A program made the translations under genes and the position numbers. From Otatea glauca (lineage: Eukaryota > Streptophyta > Magnoliopsida > Poales > Poaceae), in the NCBI GenBank assembly GCA_036346275.1, contig CM070722.1, positions 25,877,336 to 25,941,335 of the forward strand: a stretch of 64,000 bases of DNA. The letters are read 5' to 3'. Of the stretch, positions 46,399 through 57,484 are shown in pieces. Position 1 is the stretch's first letter; the number at the start of each line of letters is the position of its first letter. Below the pieces are notes generated by a model, which ran no database searches, was not told where the DNA came from, and was given only the letters and a program-made list of their open reading frames with translations.

Positions 46399-47822
46399 AT
46401 GTCAAGTGACAAGAGTTCACTGCATCATTCTCCACGCATGAAGGGCAATGTACGACTCACTAATGAGCGAATGTCGCTGCAAGAAGACCGTCTCCGGTCC
46501 ATCGAGACTGCTCAGGGAGTTGCTAACACTACCCTTACTACTATTTTGTCTAGACTTGATGATATGCTTGCAGTGCTGCCCCTGGAACTTTCAGTCCTCC
46601 GCCTCGTCTCCTAAGCAACAACAATGATTTACTACGTGCACAACGGGTTCCCATTGCTGCCCCGGCTTCCCAGCATGGACCCGCTGCCTCGGTCGCCCCA
46701 CCACCCATCACCACGAGTTCATCAACTGATGATGAACAAGGTAAAATCAAGTTTGAATTGCCTACTTTTGGTGGAAAGTTCGATCCTAATGCATATATTA
46801 ATTGGGAGATAGCGGTAGACAAAGAATTTGCAAACTATGACTTATCTGAAAACCAAAAGATTAGTGATGCACTTAAAGTGTTAACATCAGATGCAATATA
46901 TTGGTGGAAGCATATATCTAGACATGATAAAGAACCTAAAACTTGGAATGCCATGAAAAGACTTATGAGAAATGATTATGCTCCTGAATATGTTGATGAA
47001 TATTTGCTTACTAAACTTCAATGCTTAAAACAAGATTTTAAAACTGTTATAGAATACTTTCATGATTTGCAAAATTGTTTGTTGCGTTGTGGTTTACAAG
47101 AATGTGAAGAAGTTACTGAGCTTAGGTTCATACGTGGACTTAATCATGAAATTCAGGATGTTCTTGTTGATGAAACATATAGTTGTCTTTCAGAATTGAT
47201 TAAATGTGCTTGTAGAGCTGAAAACATGCTTGTTGAATCTTTGAAAGAGCCTTTAGCTTCATTTGAGGTGCCCATTGTTGCACCTTCTATTGTAGCTAAT
47301 ATTTTACAGAAAAGTGAACAACATCATGAGAAAGATGATGAAGAAAATGTGCAGAAAGAGGAGATATTTGCTTCTCCATACGTATGTGAAGAGTTGAAAA
47401 TTGAAGTTGCACCTTCAACCACTGAGAATGATTTAGAAGGTAATATAAAAGGTATGGACTGTATACATGGTGAAAATTATTTTGAAGAGACAAAGTTGTC
47501 CATGAATCATGCTATCGTAGAGCAACTATTAATGGAACCCATTGCTGATTTGGTTGCTATTCCTAGTGATAAAGAAGAGTTGTGTCATAATGCTTCACTT
47601 ATATCCACGCCACAATTAGTGAATGAACATGAAACATTTATATTTGAACTAAACACTTGCGCTGAACATAGACATGCTATTCAAATTGCTAGTGAAGAAG
47701 ATGAGCTTAAATTGATGTCTTCTTTAGATACTTTAGGTTACATTGAATTTGATGTTTTGTGTGATCTGGATAGTTTCAAGGAGAAGATTTTTGTACATTC
47801 TGATTTGCCATGGTTATCATGA
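46399..47822 (+). pseudogene. Gypsy-type gag protein (Retrotrans_gag domain), one frameshift
   Basis: It starts MSSDKSSLHHSPRMK with a coiled-coil-like segment (ERMSLQEDRLRSIETAQGVA). A one-base shift near 46580 moves it into the long frame of 354 codons from 46758. The gag core reads LPTFGGKFDPNAYINWE, AIYWWKHISRHD, LRNDY-like MKRLMRNDYAPEY, and VIEYFHDLQNCLLRCGLQE. The C-terminal part is acidic and lacks a CCHC knuckle. It would assemble particles and package its own RNA. It ends at an in-frame TGA (47820-47822), beyond which the frame continues. Confidence 0.8.
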
Positions 47823-48317
47823 AATATTTTCCATGTTGTTGGCAAACATAATGATAAAGGAGAATACAAAGTGCATAGATTATACATTTGTTCAGATCTG
47901 AGACCTCCACATCCTATGCAACAATGTGATCAATTTGATAATTCTAATATCATATCAAGTACCCCTACTGTCGATTATAATCTATATGATAGTTTTCAAG
48001 AAAGGGAGTGTTTGGGTGATTTTGATTCACGAGACATTGATTTGATCACAAAAGATATGCATGTTGCTTTGCTCTTTCTCGCTACTAACATTTTGCAGGA
48101 GAATGTGATGGAGTCGAGGACGACTCCAATTCAAGAAAGGGAGAATGATGAGACCATGCTCGTCCTGGATATGATCAACGCTATATCAATTTGGCGACAC
48201 TTCACGGCATCCTCTGTATCATCTACATCTACTAGGATGGCTTTCCTTCACAGAGGGGAGGAAGCATCCAAGAGTGCAAGCTTTCAACATGCCTTATATA
48301 CTGGAAAGAAATATTGA
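47823..48317 (+). pseudogene. C-terminal continuation of the gag-only protein
   Basis: Same frame as the gag, after the TGA at 47820. Reads NIFHVVGKHNDKGEYKVHRL, then an acidic region with MQQCDQFDNSN and DLITKDMHVALLFLATNIL, and ends ALYTGKKY at TGA 48315. If the TGA is recent, gag and this piece were one protein of about 620 residues or more. No domain is recognised. Confidence 0.6.
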
Positions 48318-48425
48318 GCTTTGTGGATGATCTTCACATGAGAATACTTTTTGTTGAGGATAAGCTAAAAGCTGAGCATGAGTCGAGGACGACTCAAATT
48401 CAAGAAAGGGAGGATGATGAGGACA

Positions 48426-49201
48426 TCACTACTACGGATATGACCACATTTGGTTGTGCCAACTCCAACACATCATCCACGGGCCAAAAAGAGAGAGAGA
48501 TCAAATCCATCACATTCTGGAATCCAATTCGGCCTCCTGAGACAGCACCGACTTCAAATATGAATAACTTTTGCATACGGACTCAGATTTGGGTGAACTT
48601 GGACTTGATTGAAAGCTTACAACGAGATCATTCGAATGGATCTAATCTCAGGCCCAGATTCGTCATACATCAACCGGAATAATTAAAATAATGTACTACA
48701 ATACTGTTTTGGGCTGTTTCGGGCCTTGTAAACGTGTGGGGCCCAAGCCCAAGTTGTGTGCGCCCCCCCTTGGCTGCACACAACCCTAGGACGTCCCTCT
48801 CACGTCCATCCCTCTTATAAACTCAGTAGCCGTCGCTTTAGACACTTGGGTTTTGTTTGATTAGTTTAGCCAAGTGCAAACTTTGCGTCTTCGAGTTGCC
48901 TTTGGACAGACCACCTTGTCAAGACCTTCAATAGAACCCCACCTTATTTTGGCCTTCAATTCTTATTTGCAATTTCAGATTGCTTTTACCATTGTTCTTG
49001 CTTGTTCTTCGGTTGCTTGCAGGAATTGAACCTCGTGTTCAGGTTGATCGTGCCCACGGCAAGTTCAATAACACTCTGGAGTTGGTTTAGCGATTGCTAA
49101 GGCGCATCGTCGTCGTACGTTGTAGTCGGATCGTCAAAGTCGATTCCACCAAATCGATAGTTATCGCTCTCATCGAAAGATCGGGACACAACCTCGCATC
49201 A
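48426..49201 (+). repeat. 3' LTR of the gag-only element
   Basis: 776 bases. Same landmarks as the 5' LTR, with single-base changes such as CTTTCG/CATTCG and small indels. Preceded by GAAAGGGAGGATGATGAGGA. Confidence 0.85.
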
Positions 49202-49395
49202 CCAGATGGTTCGGCGAAAATAGTATTTTCGCCATATCGTTTGACGAAAAAACGTTAATTGCGCCATTAGCACCGCCTAACAGAACAATCGAACAGATCA
49301 GGCTATTTTCACCACATGGTTTGACGAAAATAGTATTTTTGCCACACGGTTTGGCGATAACATATTTTCGCCATACCGTGTGGCGAAAATAGGCT
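49202..49395 (+). repeat. Left MULE inverted repeat, inner part
   Basis: Matches the inverse of 58103-58300: CCAGATGGTTC, AAAAAACGTTAATTGCGCCA, CATTAGCACCGC, GATCAGG and several GGCGAAAATA/TATTTTCGCC units. With 44020-44126 it makes about 301 bases against 311 on the right. Confidence 0.88.
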
Positions 49396-49881
49396 GGTTG
49401 AAACCAGCCCGAGAGCCAGGCTTCGTTTCAAACACGGAGGAAAAGAAGGCCAGAAAGCGAGCGAGCGCCGGCGGCGGGAGAAAGAGAGAGAGAGAGGGAG
49501 AGAGAGAGGAGGAGGAGGAGAGGGAGGGGAGCGCTCGAGAGAGAGGGAGGGAGCGCGCGGTCGGGGGAGGGAGAGAGAGAGGAGGAAGAGAGGGAGAGAG
49601 AGAAAGGGAGAAAGAGGAAGAAAAAGAAGAAGAAAAGGTAATTTTGCAATTTTGCAATACTTATTTTTTGTAGTTGAATAGAAAAATATTATAGAAAATA
49701 TTATAGTTGATGTTAGATTTAATTTAATTAGGGCTTTTATTTTAGGTTAGCGATATTAGATGTGTACTCTAATGTTATAGTATTGGTAGCGCGATAATTA
49801 ATTAGCGTTCTTTAATTTAGGTTAGTGAGATTACATGTTAGTGGTGATTTAAAAATTTATTTTGTCTATATTGTCGCAGTA
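49396..49881. other. MULE leader with GA-rich tract
   Basis: A purine-rich GAGAGAGAGG tract at 49450-49640 lies between the left inverted repeat and the transposase. It is probably transcribed leader or promoter sequence, and open frames here reflect low complexity. From 49640 it is AT-rich, with a splice acceptor-like GTCGCAG before the ATG at 49882. Confidence 0.5.
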
Positions 49882-52617
49882 ATGTCGGATCGAGTGAAAT
49901 TTAGGTATATTATGGTGATGGTGAAATAAAAAGTACACCGAATGGTGTTGATTTAAGTAACTTTTCAGTCACCATGATTGAGCACTCATTCCCCGAAAGT
50001 GTTAGTATTCGTGATATAAAGTTTTGGTTGACCCAATATTTTCCCCTAGATCCAAGTGTTTACTCTGTTACCATCCAAATCTTATTTATGCCTATCAAGA
50101 GTGCCCTGGCTATTGGGAGTTAAAGAAAACAGATCGGACATACTTGTGGCAGAAATGGTTAAGGTAGTGCAAGGGATCTCGCCTTGAATGTGTGATGCTG
50201 GTGTAGGCTTGCCTTAGAGAAGAGGTGGATATTAGTGATATGGGCGAGAGCAGTATATCGGCTAGAGTTGAACAAGTTTAGGAAGTGGTGCCGATTGAGG
50301 TAGCAGCGGGGGATGATAATAGGGATACAACAAACGCAGAAGGTCGGGCCGATGAAGGGGAGGAGATCGAGCAACTTGTTGATCATTTGGAGTTGGTGGA
50401 CCGTATGGTGGCAGAAGATGAAGCTGAAATGTTGGAATGTGATGATGACATCAGCGAAGACAACGAAGGGGAGGATGAGGATGATGATGAAATGCATGAT
50501 AGTACTGGGTAGCGGATATACCCATCCCTGACGAATGGAACAAGCAAAACAAATCTGGTATGGAAGTTATGTGGGGCCATGAGTCGCGTTGGGAATATGG
50601 TACCAATGTCATTCGGCTGAATCAAATATTCCTGAACAATTCTGAATTGAAGTTGGCAGTGAGGCTTTGGGCATTGTCGCAGCAGAGAGAGTTCCGAGTT
50701 GTCTTATCTAGGCCAGATAGGTACACAGTGAAGTGCAGAACCGATGGATGTGAATTCCGAGTTCATGCATACAAGCCGAAACGCGAGACGTATTGGATTG
50801 CATCACAAGTAGAGGAGCACTCATGCAGACTAGAAAATGTTCTTGTGAAACACCGCAACCTGAATGCAGCTGTAATTGCTAGCGTGATGTTCAATGAAAT
50901 CATTGAGAAGTGGGACATTGAGTGTTCGTATATTCAGAAAGCAATCTTAAGAACATTTAAGTACCAGATAAGTTACTCGATGGCTTGGCGTGCGAAGCAA
51001 AAAGCATTAGAGAAGAGGTTTGGTACATACGAGACTTTGTATTGCAACCTACCTCGTGTGCTTGATGTCCTGAAGCAAACCAACCCTGGCACATACACTG
51101 TTTTCAACGAAAGTGAAGCAGATGGTAATGGGATCTGCACTTTTCGTCGTGCGTTTTTTCATTGGGTCCTTGCATTGCGTCATTCAGGTACTGTCGTTCG
51201 TTGCTTTGTATTGATGGTACAGTTTTGACTGGAAAATACATGGGACAGATTATAACGGCCATTGCAGTTGATGCGAACAACCACATACTTCTATTGGCCT
51301 TTTCTTTTGTTGGGGGTGAGAACCAGGATAGCTGGTTGTGGTTTTTCAGACCTCTGAATTTCGGGGTAGTTGGTAATCGGCCCAGCATGTGCATCATTCA
51401 TGATCGATACAAAGGTATTCTTTCGACAATTAAGACTCTACAGGAAGACCCTGATGAGCCATTCCCATGGAGTGACTTGCAAAGCAAGTGGTGCATGAGA
51501 CATTTAGGAGAAAAATTCTTCAGGCAGTTCAGGAATAAGAAACTGATGAACCTATTTCAAAGGTTATGCAAGCAAAATCAGGCACATAAGTTTAACACGC
51601 TATTGGCTGAGTTGGATAAGCACACTAGTGCACATATCGAAGAGATGAAGAAGCAACCACCTACGCCGAACGATTGCCCACCAAAAAGGCTAGCAACAGT
51701 CGGGGAGCTCGATCCTCCAAATATGAGGAGACGATCGTCAAGGAACATAAAGTGTTTCTCGCACTGGATAGAGGCGGAGCCTCTAGAGAAGTGGGCATTG
51801 CTCCATGACACTGGTGACGCCAGGTTAGTATACTAAATTATGATATTTACGATGGTTGAACAAATGGGGTTGTTGTATTAACCGATATGTGTTGATCAGG
51901 TTTGGTGTCATGACAACGAATATAACCGAGGTTTACAATTGGGTCATAAGAGGCCTCCGTCCGCTACCACTTGTGGCCATCCTGGAAGGCATGTTGCACG
52001 GTATCGTTGCCTATTTCCAGAAAAGGCATGCGGAGGCTGTTCTTCATGCCACAACCTTGTAAACGCCGTATTGTTCGCGGATGATGACCTACATGGAGGA
52101 ACAAACCATTAAAGCTCAGCAGCATGTAGTGCGTAGCTTCGGAATTACCGAGTACCGCTTCGAAGTGACTCTTCTATGCAAAGGGGGATTGGGAACCAAT
52201 ACAGCGGTTATTACACACATGGTTAATCTAGGCCAAGGGGCCATTGGATGGTGTGAATGCACCTGCAACAAGCCAAGACTTCTTTATATTCCTTGCTCAC
52301 ATGTGATGGCTGCTTGTGGGCAAATTGGGATGAACACGTCGCAATACGTATCCCCTTTCTACTTGAAGGATCATGTTGTCCATACCTGGTTCGGTGAGTT
52401 TCGTGGTTTCCGTACACATGGTGATTTCACTGTGATTAACAGATATGGGCGCATCTGTCTACCGGATCCAACCTTGCAGAGGTGTGCGGAAGGGCAGCCT
52501 GGTCGTCCACAGAGTAGGCGTATTCGCAATGACATGGATGAATCTGAAGTGGGAGGCTATGTTAGGAGGTGTTCTGAGTGCGGTGAGTATGGGCACAAGA
52601 CAAACCAATGCCGGTAG
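49882..52617 (+). pseudogene. mudrA-type MULE transposase
   Basis: N-terminal part (about 49882-50160) in shifted frames with SFPESVSIRDIKFWL and WELKKTDRTYLWQ. An acidic linker follows (50285-50512). The Mutator DNA-binding domain is at about 50600-50840 (KCRTDGCEFRVHAY). The MULE core has catalytic Asp in CIDGTVLTGKYMG near 51220, Asp in CIIHDRYKGIL near 51395 (usually SDRHKGIL), and Glu in MTTNITEVYNWV near 51925, after a GT-AG intron at 51824-51899. The SWIM finger is CECTC...CSHV near 52255-52310, and a CCHC knuckle CSECGEYGHKTNQC ends the protein. Defects: frameshifts near 49912, 50120 and 51160, and TAA at 52060-52062. It would cut the element at its inverted repeats. Confidence 0.87.
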
Positions 52618-52736
52618 CATGTGTGATGGGTCGAATCCACCAACTCGTCATGGTTATGCTATGTGATGTGTGTCGAAGTAGTGTGTACTGTCAATTATGT
52701 ATCGAATTATGTAATCTTATTTATGTAATCTTATTC

Positions 52737-53388
52737 ATGTTTGTGGGATGTTATATTTCTTTATTTATGTTGTACGCTTATGTCTTTTGATTTATATATA
52801 TTGTGTTTATTATATGTCATGTGTAATAAATGTTTCATTATTTATGTTATACACTTATGTCTTTTGATTTATATATATCGTGTTTATTATATATCATGTG
52901 TAATAAATATTTCTTTATTTATGTTGTACGCGTATGGCGCCAGATTTATATATATCGTGTTTATTATATGTCATATGTAATAAATGTTTCATTATTTATG
53001 TTGTACGCTTATATCTTTTGATTTATATATATCGTGTTTATTATATGTCATGTGTAATAAATGTATCATTATTTATGTTGTACGCTTATGTTTTTTGATT
53101 TATATATATCGTGTTTATTATATGTCATGTGTAATAAATGTTTCATTATTTATGTTGTACACTTATGTCTTTTGATTTATATATATCGTGTTTATTATAT
53201 GTCATGTGTATTAAATATTTCATTATTTATATTGTACGCTTATGTCTTTTTGTTTATATATATCGTGTTTATTTTATATCATGTGTAATAAATGTTTCTT
53301 TATTTATATTGTACGCTTATGTCTTTTTATTTATATATATCGTGTTTATTATATGTCATGTGTAATAAATATTTCATTATTTACTTTC
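52737..53388. repeat. 77-bp tandem repeat array, about eight copies
   Basis: The unit contains TTATATATATCGTGTTTATT, ATGTCATGTGTAATAAATG and TTTATGTTGTACGCTTATGT. Identical points recur at 52984, 53061 and 53138. It lies between the transposase 3' end and the PMD gene and ends in TTTACTTTCAG next to the PMD start codon. 77 is not a multiple of three, so the YISCLLYVMCNK-type frames are by-products. Confidence 0.92.
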
Positions 53389-53392
53389 AGGG

Positions 53393-56084
53393 ATGGAGCA
53401 ACCCGACTCACTTCTGGACTCTGTCTTGGACCGACGGCACCGTGCGTTCATCCACACGATAGAAGGCAATGAGAAGGAGCCTCTGATGCGGATCCGTGTG
53501 CCTAAGAAGGCATGGTGCGTTGACTCACGCTTCCACACTAGGTGAGTTGCACTACGTTTACATGTTTTATTGTTCACATAATTTGAGATTGTATGACTTA
53601 TAGTCAAATAATGAAACTTTTTTTTACATCCATAGGTTGGCGCGTGCTGGGTTGTTTCCTCTCGTTCGCATGGTTGAGGGGTCAATTGAGGACGCAGGTG
53701 TGCCCGACAAACAGGCCGAGGGTGAAGATGGTCCATAGCGGTCGCGGTGTTTTCCGTTCGACCGTTTCCTTCTGGCGTGTTTGGTGGACCGTTGGAGGCC
53801 AGAGACGCACACTTTTCACCTTTCCTTCGGCGAGGTAACGGTGACCCTGCAGGACGTCACCATGCTTACTGGGTTGCCGATCGTTGGGACACCGATCGGA
53901 CCCTCGGTGACTCCTACCGGGTGGGTGGCGGAATTGGAGGAGAGGTTTGCCGGAGTGGTGGCTGTTGATCCAGAAATACGGATCGGCAAGAGGCACGGCC
54001 CATCGAGGAGGTGGTTGGCCCAGTTTGAGGTTAGTAGTCGTACATAAACATATTATTCTAATTTTATGTAACATTTACCTGATATTACACTATTTTAATT
54101 GTCACAGGTGCAACGGATGGCGACGATGCCCACGGACTTCCAGGTTGCACGGCACCTTGAGGCCTATCTGTTTTGGTTGTTCAGGTGCGTGATGTTCACG
54201 TCGACTCAAGGCGACAGCGTCGACGCGCGTTGGATAGCCCATGCACGGGCTATTGCCGATGCTGAGCTGGACGATGTACCACAGGTATCCTGGGGTTCGA
54301 CGGTTCTTGTTGCCACGTACCGCACCCTTTGCGACGCGTGCGTGAAGAAAAGCAAGGCCACCAATCTCGCTGGGATGCCTCTTCTTCTTCAGCTCTGGTC
54401 GTTCGAGCGCTTCCCTGTGGGTCGACCCTATGTCGAACCTCGACACTACACCGCCGACATGTACGGAGGTGATGAGATCGACCGTTCGACGATGGGCTCC
54501 CTTTGGACTAGGCGACGGGTACATCCTTCTGAGTATTTATCCAGTTTTAATTGTAATTGCATATGATTACCGACTTTTTTTGTATTGCAGCCACAGTGGG
54601 CAGGACTGCAGGTACGTTCGGTGTACCACTCCTTCACGTAGTCGTTTGACCACCTGAAGGTGGAGCAGGTGATCTGGGACCCCTACAACGACCGTCGTTA
54701 GTGGAGAGAGCCATGGCAGGGGGGATCTCGGCACTATGCTATAGGGACCAAGCTTATTGGCTTACCAGGAAGAAGCTCATCTTCGATGTCTTCGTGGAGG
54801 ACTACGCGCCGCAGCGAGTCATGAGGTAGTTTGGACTTCGCCAGCTGATCCCTATTCCTTCAGGGGATCGTGTTCCTGAGAGAGTGCACTCGTTAGTTAC
54901 TCGCCCACTACAATTATGTTAAATGCTTATGTTATATTTGTAATAATGTGGATTTCTCTTCAGGTTCACCACCCAGGGACCTCAGAAGACCATGGCGACC
55001 TTGGCTCAGAGGATGGAGCCGTGGCTCGCTCAGTGGGATGGGGCATTAGAGGATGTCATTGACAAGGACACGCCATACGACTACTCCTACCAGCAGTACC
55101 TAGCCTAGTACGTGTCATGGACGCGTACTCATCTCCTACTTGTGGAGGAGCCACCGACCCACACGTATGCTCCAAGCATGGCAGACTTATACCCAAGCCA
55201 GGCAGGAGCAGCCATGCACGCGATGGTAAGTCTTACTTCGTAAGTTATATCATCTTTTCGCTATGCTATGTCCTTGTGTTTATGATTTGTTCGGACTTGC
55301 ACCAGCATAGCAACAACATTTTGAGTAGGCTGCATGACGGAGTCGCTGTCACACTGGACGAGATGACATAAGCATAGAGACGCGTGGTGGCTGGGACTTG
55401 ACGGATCGTGGAGCTCGATTCTTTTCGTCAGATGGACGCGACTGACCGTGGTACCTCATCCAGGCCGCCACGCGTGCCTTCTTACCACACACTAGCCCCA
55501 GCTCCTTCCTATGCAGTGGAGGCAGAGTCCAGCTTCCACACCCCTGTGCCTCCGACCCCAAACATAGCTGGAGGGTCCAGTTGGCAGGCACCACGCGGTC
55601 CCACCATGGTCCCCACACCAGGTAGGTCGAGTAATATGTAATTATTGACATTTGGTATAAGTATCACCTGTTCACCTGATTATGATTACATGTTACTACC
55701 TGAACTGCAGGTTGCCCACAGGTTGGAGGACAGTTTTCTTCATCGCCGCACTCGCCAGGGAACGCCGATCAGTTCTCTTGGGCGGATCAGTTCTTCTCCG
55801 GTACGCAATTCACGCAGCCCCCTCCAGCGACACAGATGACGCAATAGGACTACGGCACCTCCTACGGGTACGCGTTGCCTCCCCACGAGCGTCGCCCAGT
55901 GCAGTGGTACAACCCTTTAGATTACGGGCAGGCTCGACCGTCCGAGGAGCTTCACACACGACCTCTAGACGATACACCGGCTTCAACACGTAGGGCAAAG
56001 AGAGGTCGTGTTAGGGGTAGGGGTAGGGGTCAGGGGGTGCTTAGGGTTAGTACCTCATTCTGTTATCATCGTATCCATGTTTTA
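53393..56084 (+). pseudogene. Plant mobile domain (PMD) gene in the MULE
   Basis: Exons fit GT-AG rules: 53393-53541, 53636-54029, 54108-54518, 54591 onward, then further exons to 56084. It starts MEQPDSLLDSVLDRRH. The PMD core reads LVDRWRPETHTFHLSFGEVT, TLQDVTMLTGLPIVG and LAGMPLLLQLWSFERFPVGR. The tail has proline-rich sequence, HERRPVQWYNPLDYGQ, and an Arg/Gly end (RGRVRGRGRGQG). In-frame TAGs at 53736, 54639 and 54699 and TAA at 55369 break it. PMD occurs in nuclear proteins MAIN and MAIL1, needed for transposon silencing and correct expression in Arabidopsis, and in transposons. Whether this copy served the MULE or is passive cargo is unknown. Confidence 0.82.
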
Positions 56085-56099
56085 TAGTTTCTCACTTAA

Positions 56100-56547
56100 T
56101 GTATGATTTACTATTTCACACCATTTATTGTGTTGTGATCGTGTTTTATTTCATTCATCGCAAGCTGTTTCCTAGTATAGAATCGGATCCACGTTGTATG
56201 AAAAAAGCGTTCTGCATATATTTTCTACCTTTTCCTCACATCGGCCTAAAAAAGGCTCTGAGGCCGACTAGACAAGTCACTGGTAGTATCCATCACTTTT
56301 TGAAGTGACAAGTTACAACACTGTCCAATGCTTTAAACTTTTTCAGGCCGATTTGACAACACGAGACCATCACTTTTGCCAAACCGATTTGACAACATGG
56401 TACCATCAGTTTTGTCAGTCCTAACACATTGCATGCACGACTACCTTTTCAGCCCGACTTGACAACACACTCCAGCAGTTTTCTATTCCTCTGTATGTTT
56501 CAATCTTATATTCCAACACTTGGTCCATACACCACCACTTCGAGTCT
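56100..56547. other. Spacer between PMD gene and third MULE gene
   Basis: Non-coding. CCGATTTGACAACA-type sequence repeats at about 56347, 56385 and 56455 (with GGCCGAC... variants), possibly promoter-proximal repeats of the next gene. Confidence 0.45.
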
Positions 56548-56550
56548 ATA

Positions 56551-56558
56551 AAAGGCCA
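56551..56558 (+). promoter_or_regulatory. TATA box of the third MULE gene
   Basis: TATAAAAG in GAGTCTATAAAAGGCC, 52 bases before the ATG at 56603, with a CA-rich leader between. Confidence 0.65.
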
Positions 56559-56602
56559 AACCGCGGGCACACAACCACAGCTCCCACTCACACTTCTTCA
56601 CC

Positions 56603-57484
56603 ATGGATGGATCCTCTAGCAAAGCATTTTCATGGACACCTGATATGAGCAGCCTAGCTCTTAATTATACGTTGAAGGTTACACGTGGTGGGAAGGACGA
56701 TCCATTCAAGGAGGAGAACCTAAGTAAAGTGGTGTCCAAATTGCAAGAGTGGCGCCCGACATTACAGAGGCATAACTTGACAACCTCTGGCCTGAACCTT
56801 GTGACCTCTGACGACCTGAAGGCGCACTTCTAATGGTGGCGTCAAAGGTATTTCAGGGTGTGCGTACTAGCCGACCACCCTTCTGCTACTGGTTTCTCTA
56901 GAAGATCTTACAGGGTACTGATGCTGCCCAATCGGTACGCAGAGCATATTAAGGTTGGTTATTTTATATTTGTTCACCTTACTAATCTTTTTAGGATTAT
57001 ACATAAGTTCACTACTTCGTATGTTCGTCTTGTGTGTTAGTCATTTCCAGAGGATGAAGAATTGCTGAACAAAGATATCCCAGAATTCTTAGCGATGTAT
57101 ATGCTCTTCGGCGGGGATGTGATGTCTGGTTCGCGCAGAATATGCAGAAGTGAATCTAACTGGAGGGGTATAGCTCGACACAGTACTGCTGCAGTACCAA
57201 TTTCAAGAGGACGTTCAACCACCACTGGAGGGGGGCTTGCTCCTAACTATGCAAATGACGATGACGATAATGATGACGATTTCGTATCACCTCCACCTTG
57301 ACGTTGAAGCACTTCCACAGTAGGCTGTTCAAGAAATAATGCAAGAGAACGTTCAACTAGCACTAGAGGCGGGCTAGCTCCCAACCATACAAATGACGAT
57401 AATGATAATGATAATGATAATGATAATGATGATGATTTCGTATCACCTCTATCTCGACGTTCAAGCACTACCACCAATAAATGA
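56603..57484 (+). pseudogene. Third MULE gene, uncharacterised
   Basis: Exon 56603-56953, phase-0 intron 56954-57042 (GT-AG), exon 57043-57484. It starts MDGSSSKAFSWTPDMSS. Conserved-looking blocks: KVVSKLQEWRPTLQRHN, WWRQRYFRVCVLADHPSATG, YRVLMLPNRYAEHIK. The second exon starts SFPEDEELLNKDIPEFLAMY and ends in a duplicated acidic Asp/Asn tail. A TAA at 56831 stands where TAC (Tyr) before WW is likely. TGA codons at 57299 and 57305 stand where the second tail copy has CGA and TCA. I recognise no family. Its own TATA box and intron argue for a real transposon gene. Confidence 0.65.
57200..57480 (+). repeat. 139-bp tandem duplication in the third MULE gene's tail
   Basis: AGGACGTTCAACCACCACTGG at 57207 and AGAACGTTCAACTAGCACTAG at 57346 start two copies. 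Each encodes Thr/Gly then an acidic (Asp/Asn) run and FVSP. GATAAT triplet repeats have expanded in copy two. Confidence 0.8.

Larger units (their letters stand above)
44127..49201 (+). mobile_element. Gag-only LTR retrotransposon (TR-GAG-like, gypsy-derived)
   Basis: LTRs at 44127-44898 and 48426-49201 differ at only scattered bases, so insertion was recent. The 5-kb body holds one gag-type gene and no protease, RT, RNase H or integrase, which fits non-autonomous TR-GAG elements that borrow enzymes from an autonomous partner. Two copies of GAGTCGAGGACGACTC plus AAGAAAGGGAG (48113 and 48385) lie before the 3' LTR, the second ending in the polypurine tract. It interrupts the left MULE inverted repeat. 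No clear target duplication is seen, and the LTR starts seem a few bases short. Confidence 0.82.

Noticed and set aside
44127..49201. CACTA element suggested by the CACTACTACGG start
   Set aside because: The two ends are direct repeats of about 775 bases, not inverted, and enclose a gag gene; it is an LTR element.
49428..49673. Open frames rich in Arg/Glu/Gly or Ser/Leu/Pro on both strands
   Set aside because: They come from a GA/CT simple-sequence tract in the MULE leader; any frame of it stays open.
52737..53388. Regular repeats reminiscent of a CRISPR array
   Set aside because: Repeats are directly adjacent with no unique spacers, in a plant transposon; it is a minisatellite.
52741..53472. 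Chain of short frames repeating YISCLLYVMCNK
   Set aside because: They arise from a 77-bp tandem repeat; 77 is not divisible by three, so the frame shifts with each unit and it is not a coding repeat.
56010..56050. Telomere-like TTAGGGGTAGGGG and GCTTAGGGTTAG
   Set aside because: Short, imperfect and in frame with the Arg/Gly tail of the PMD gene (RGRGRGQG); not an interstitial telomere.
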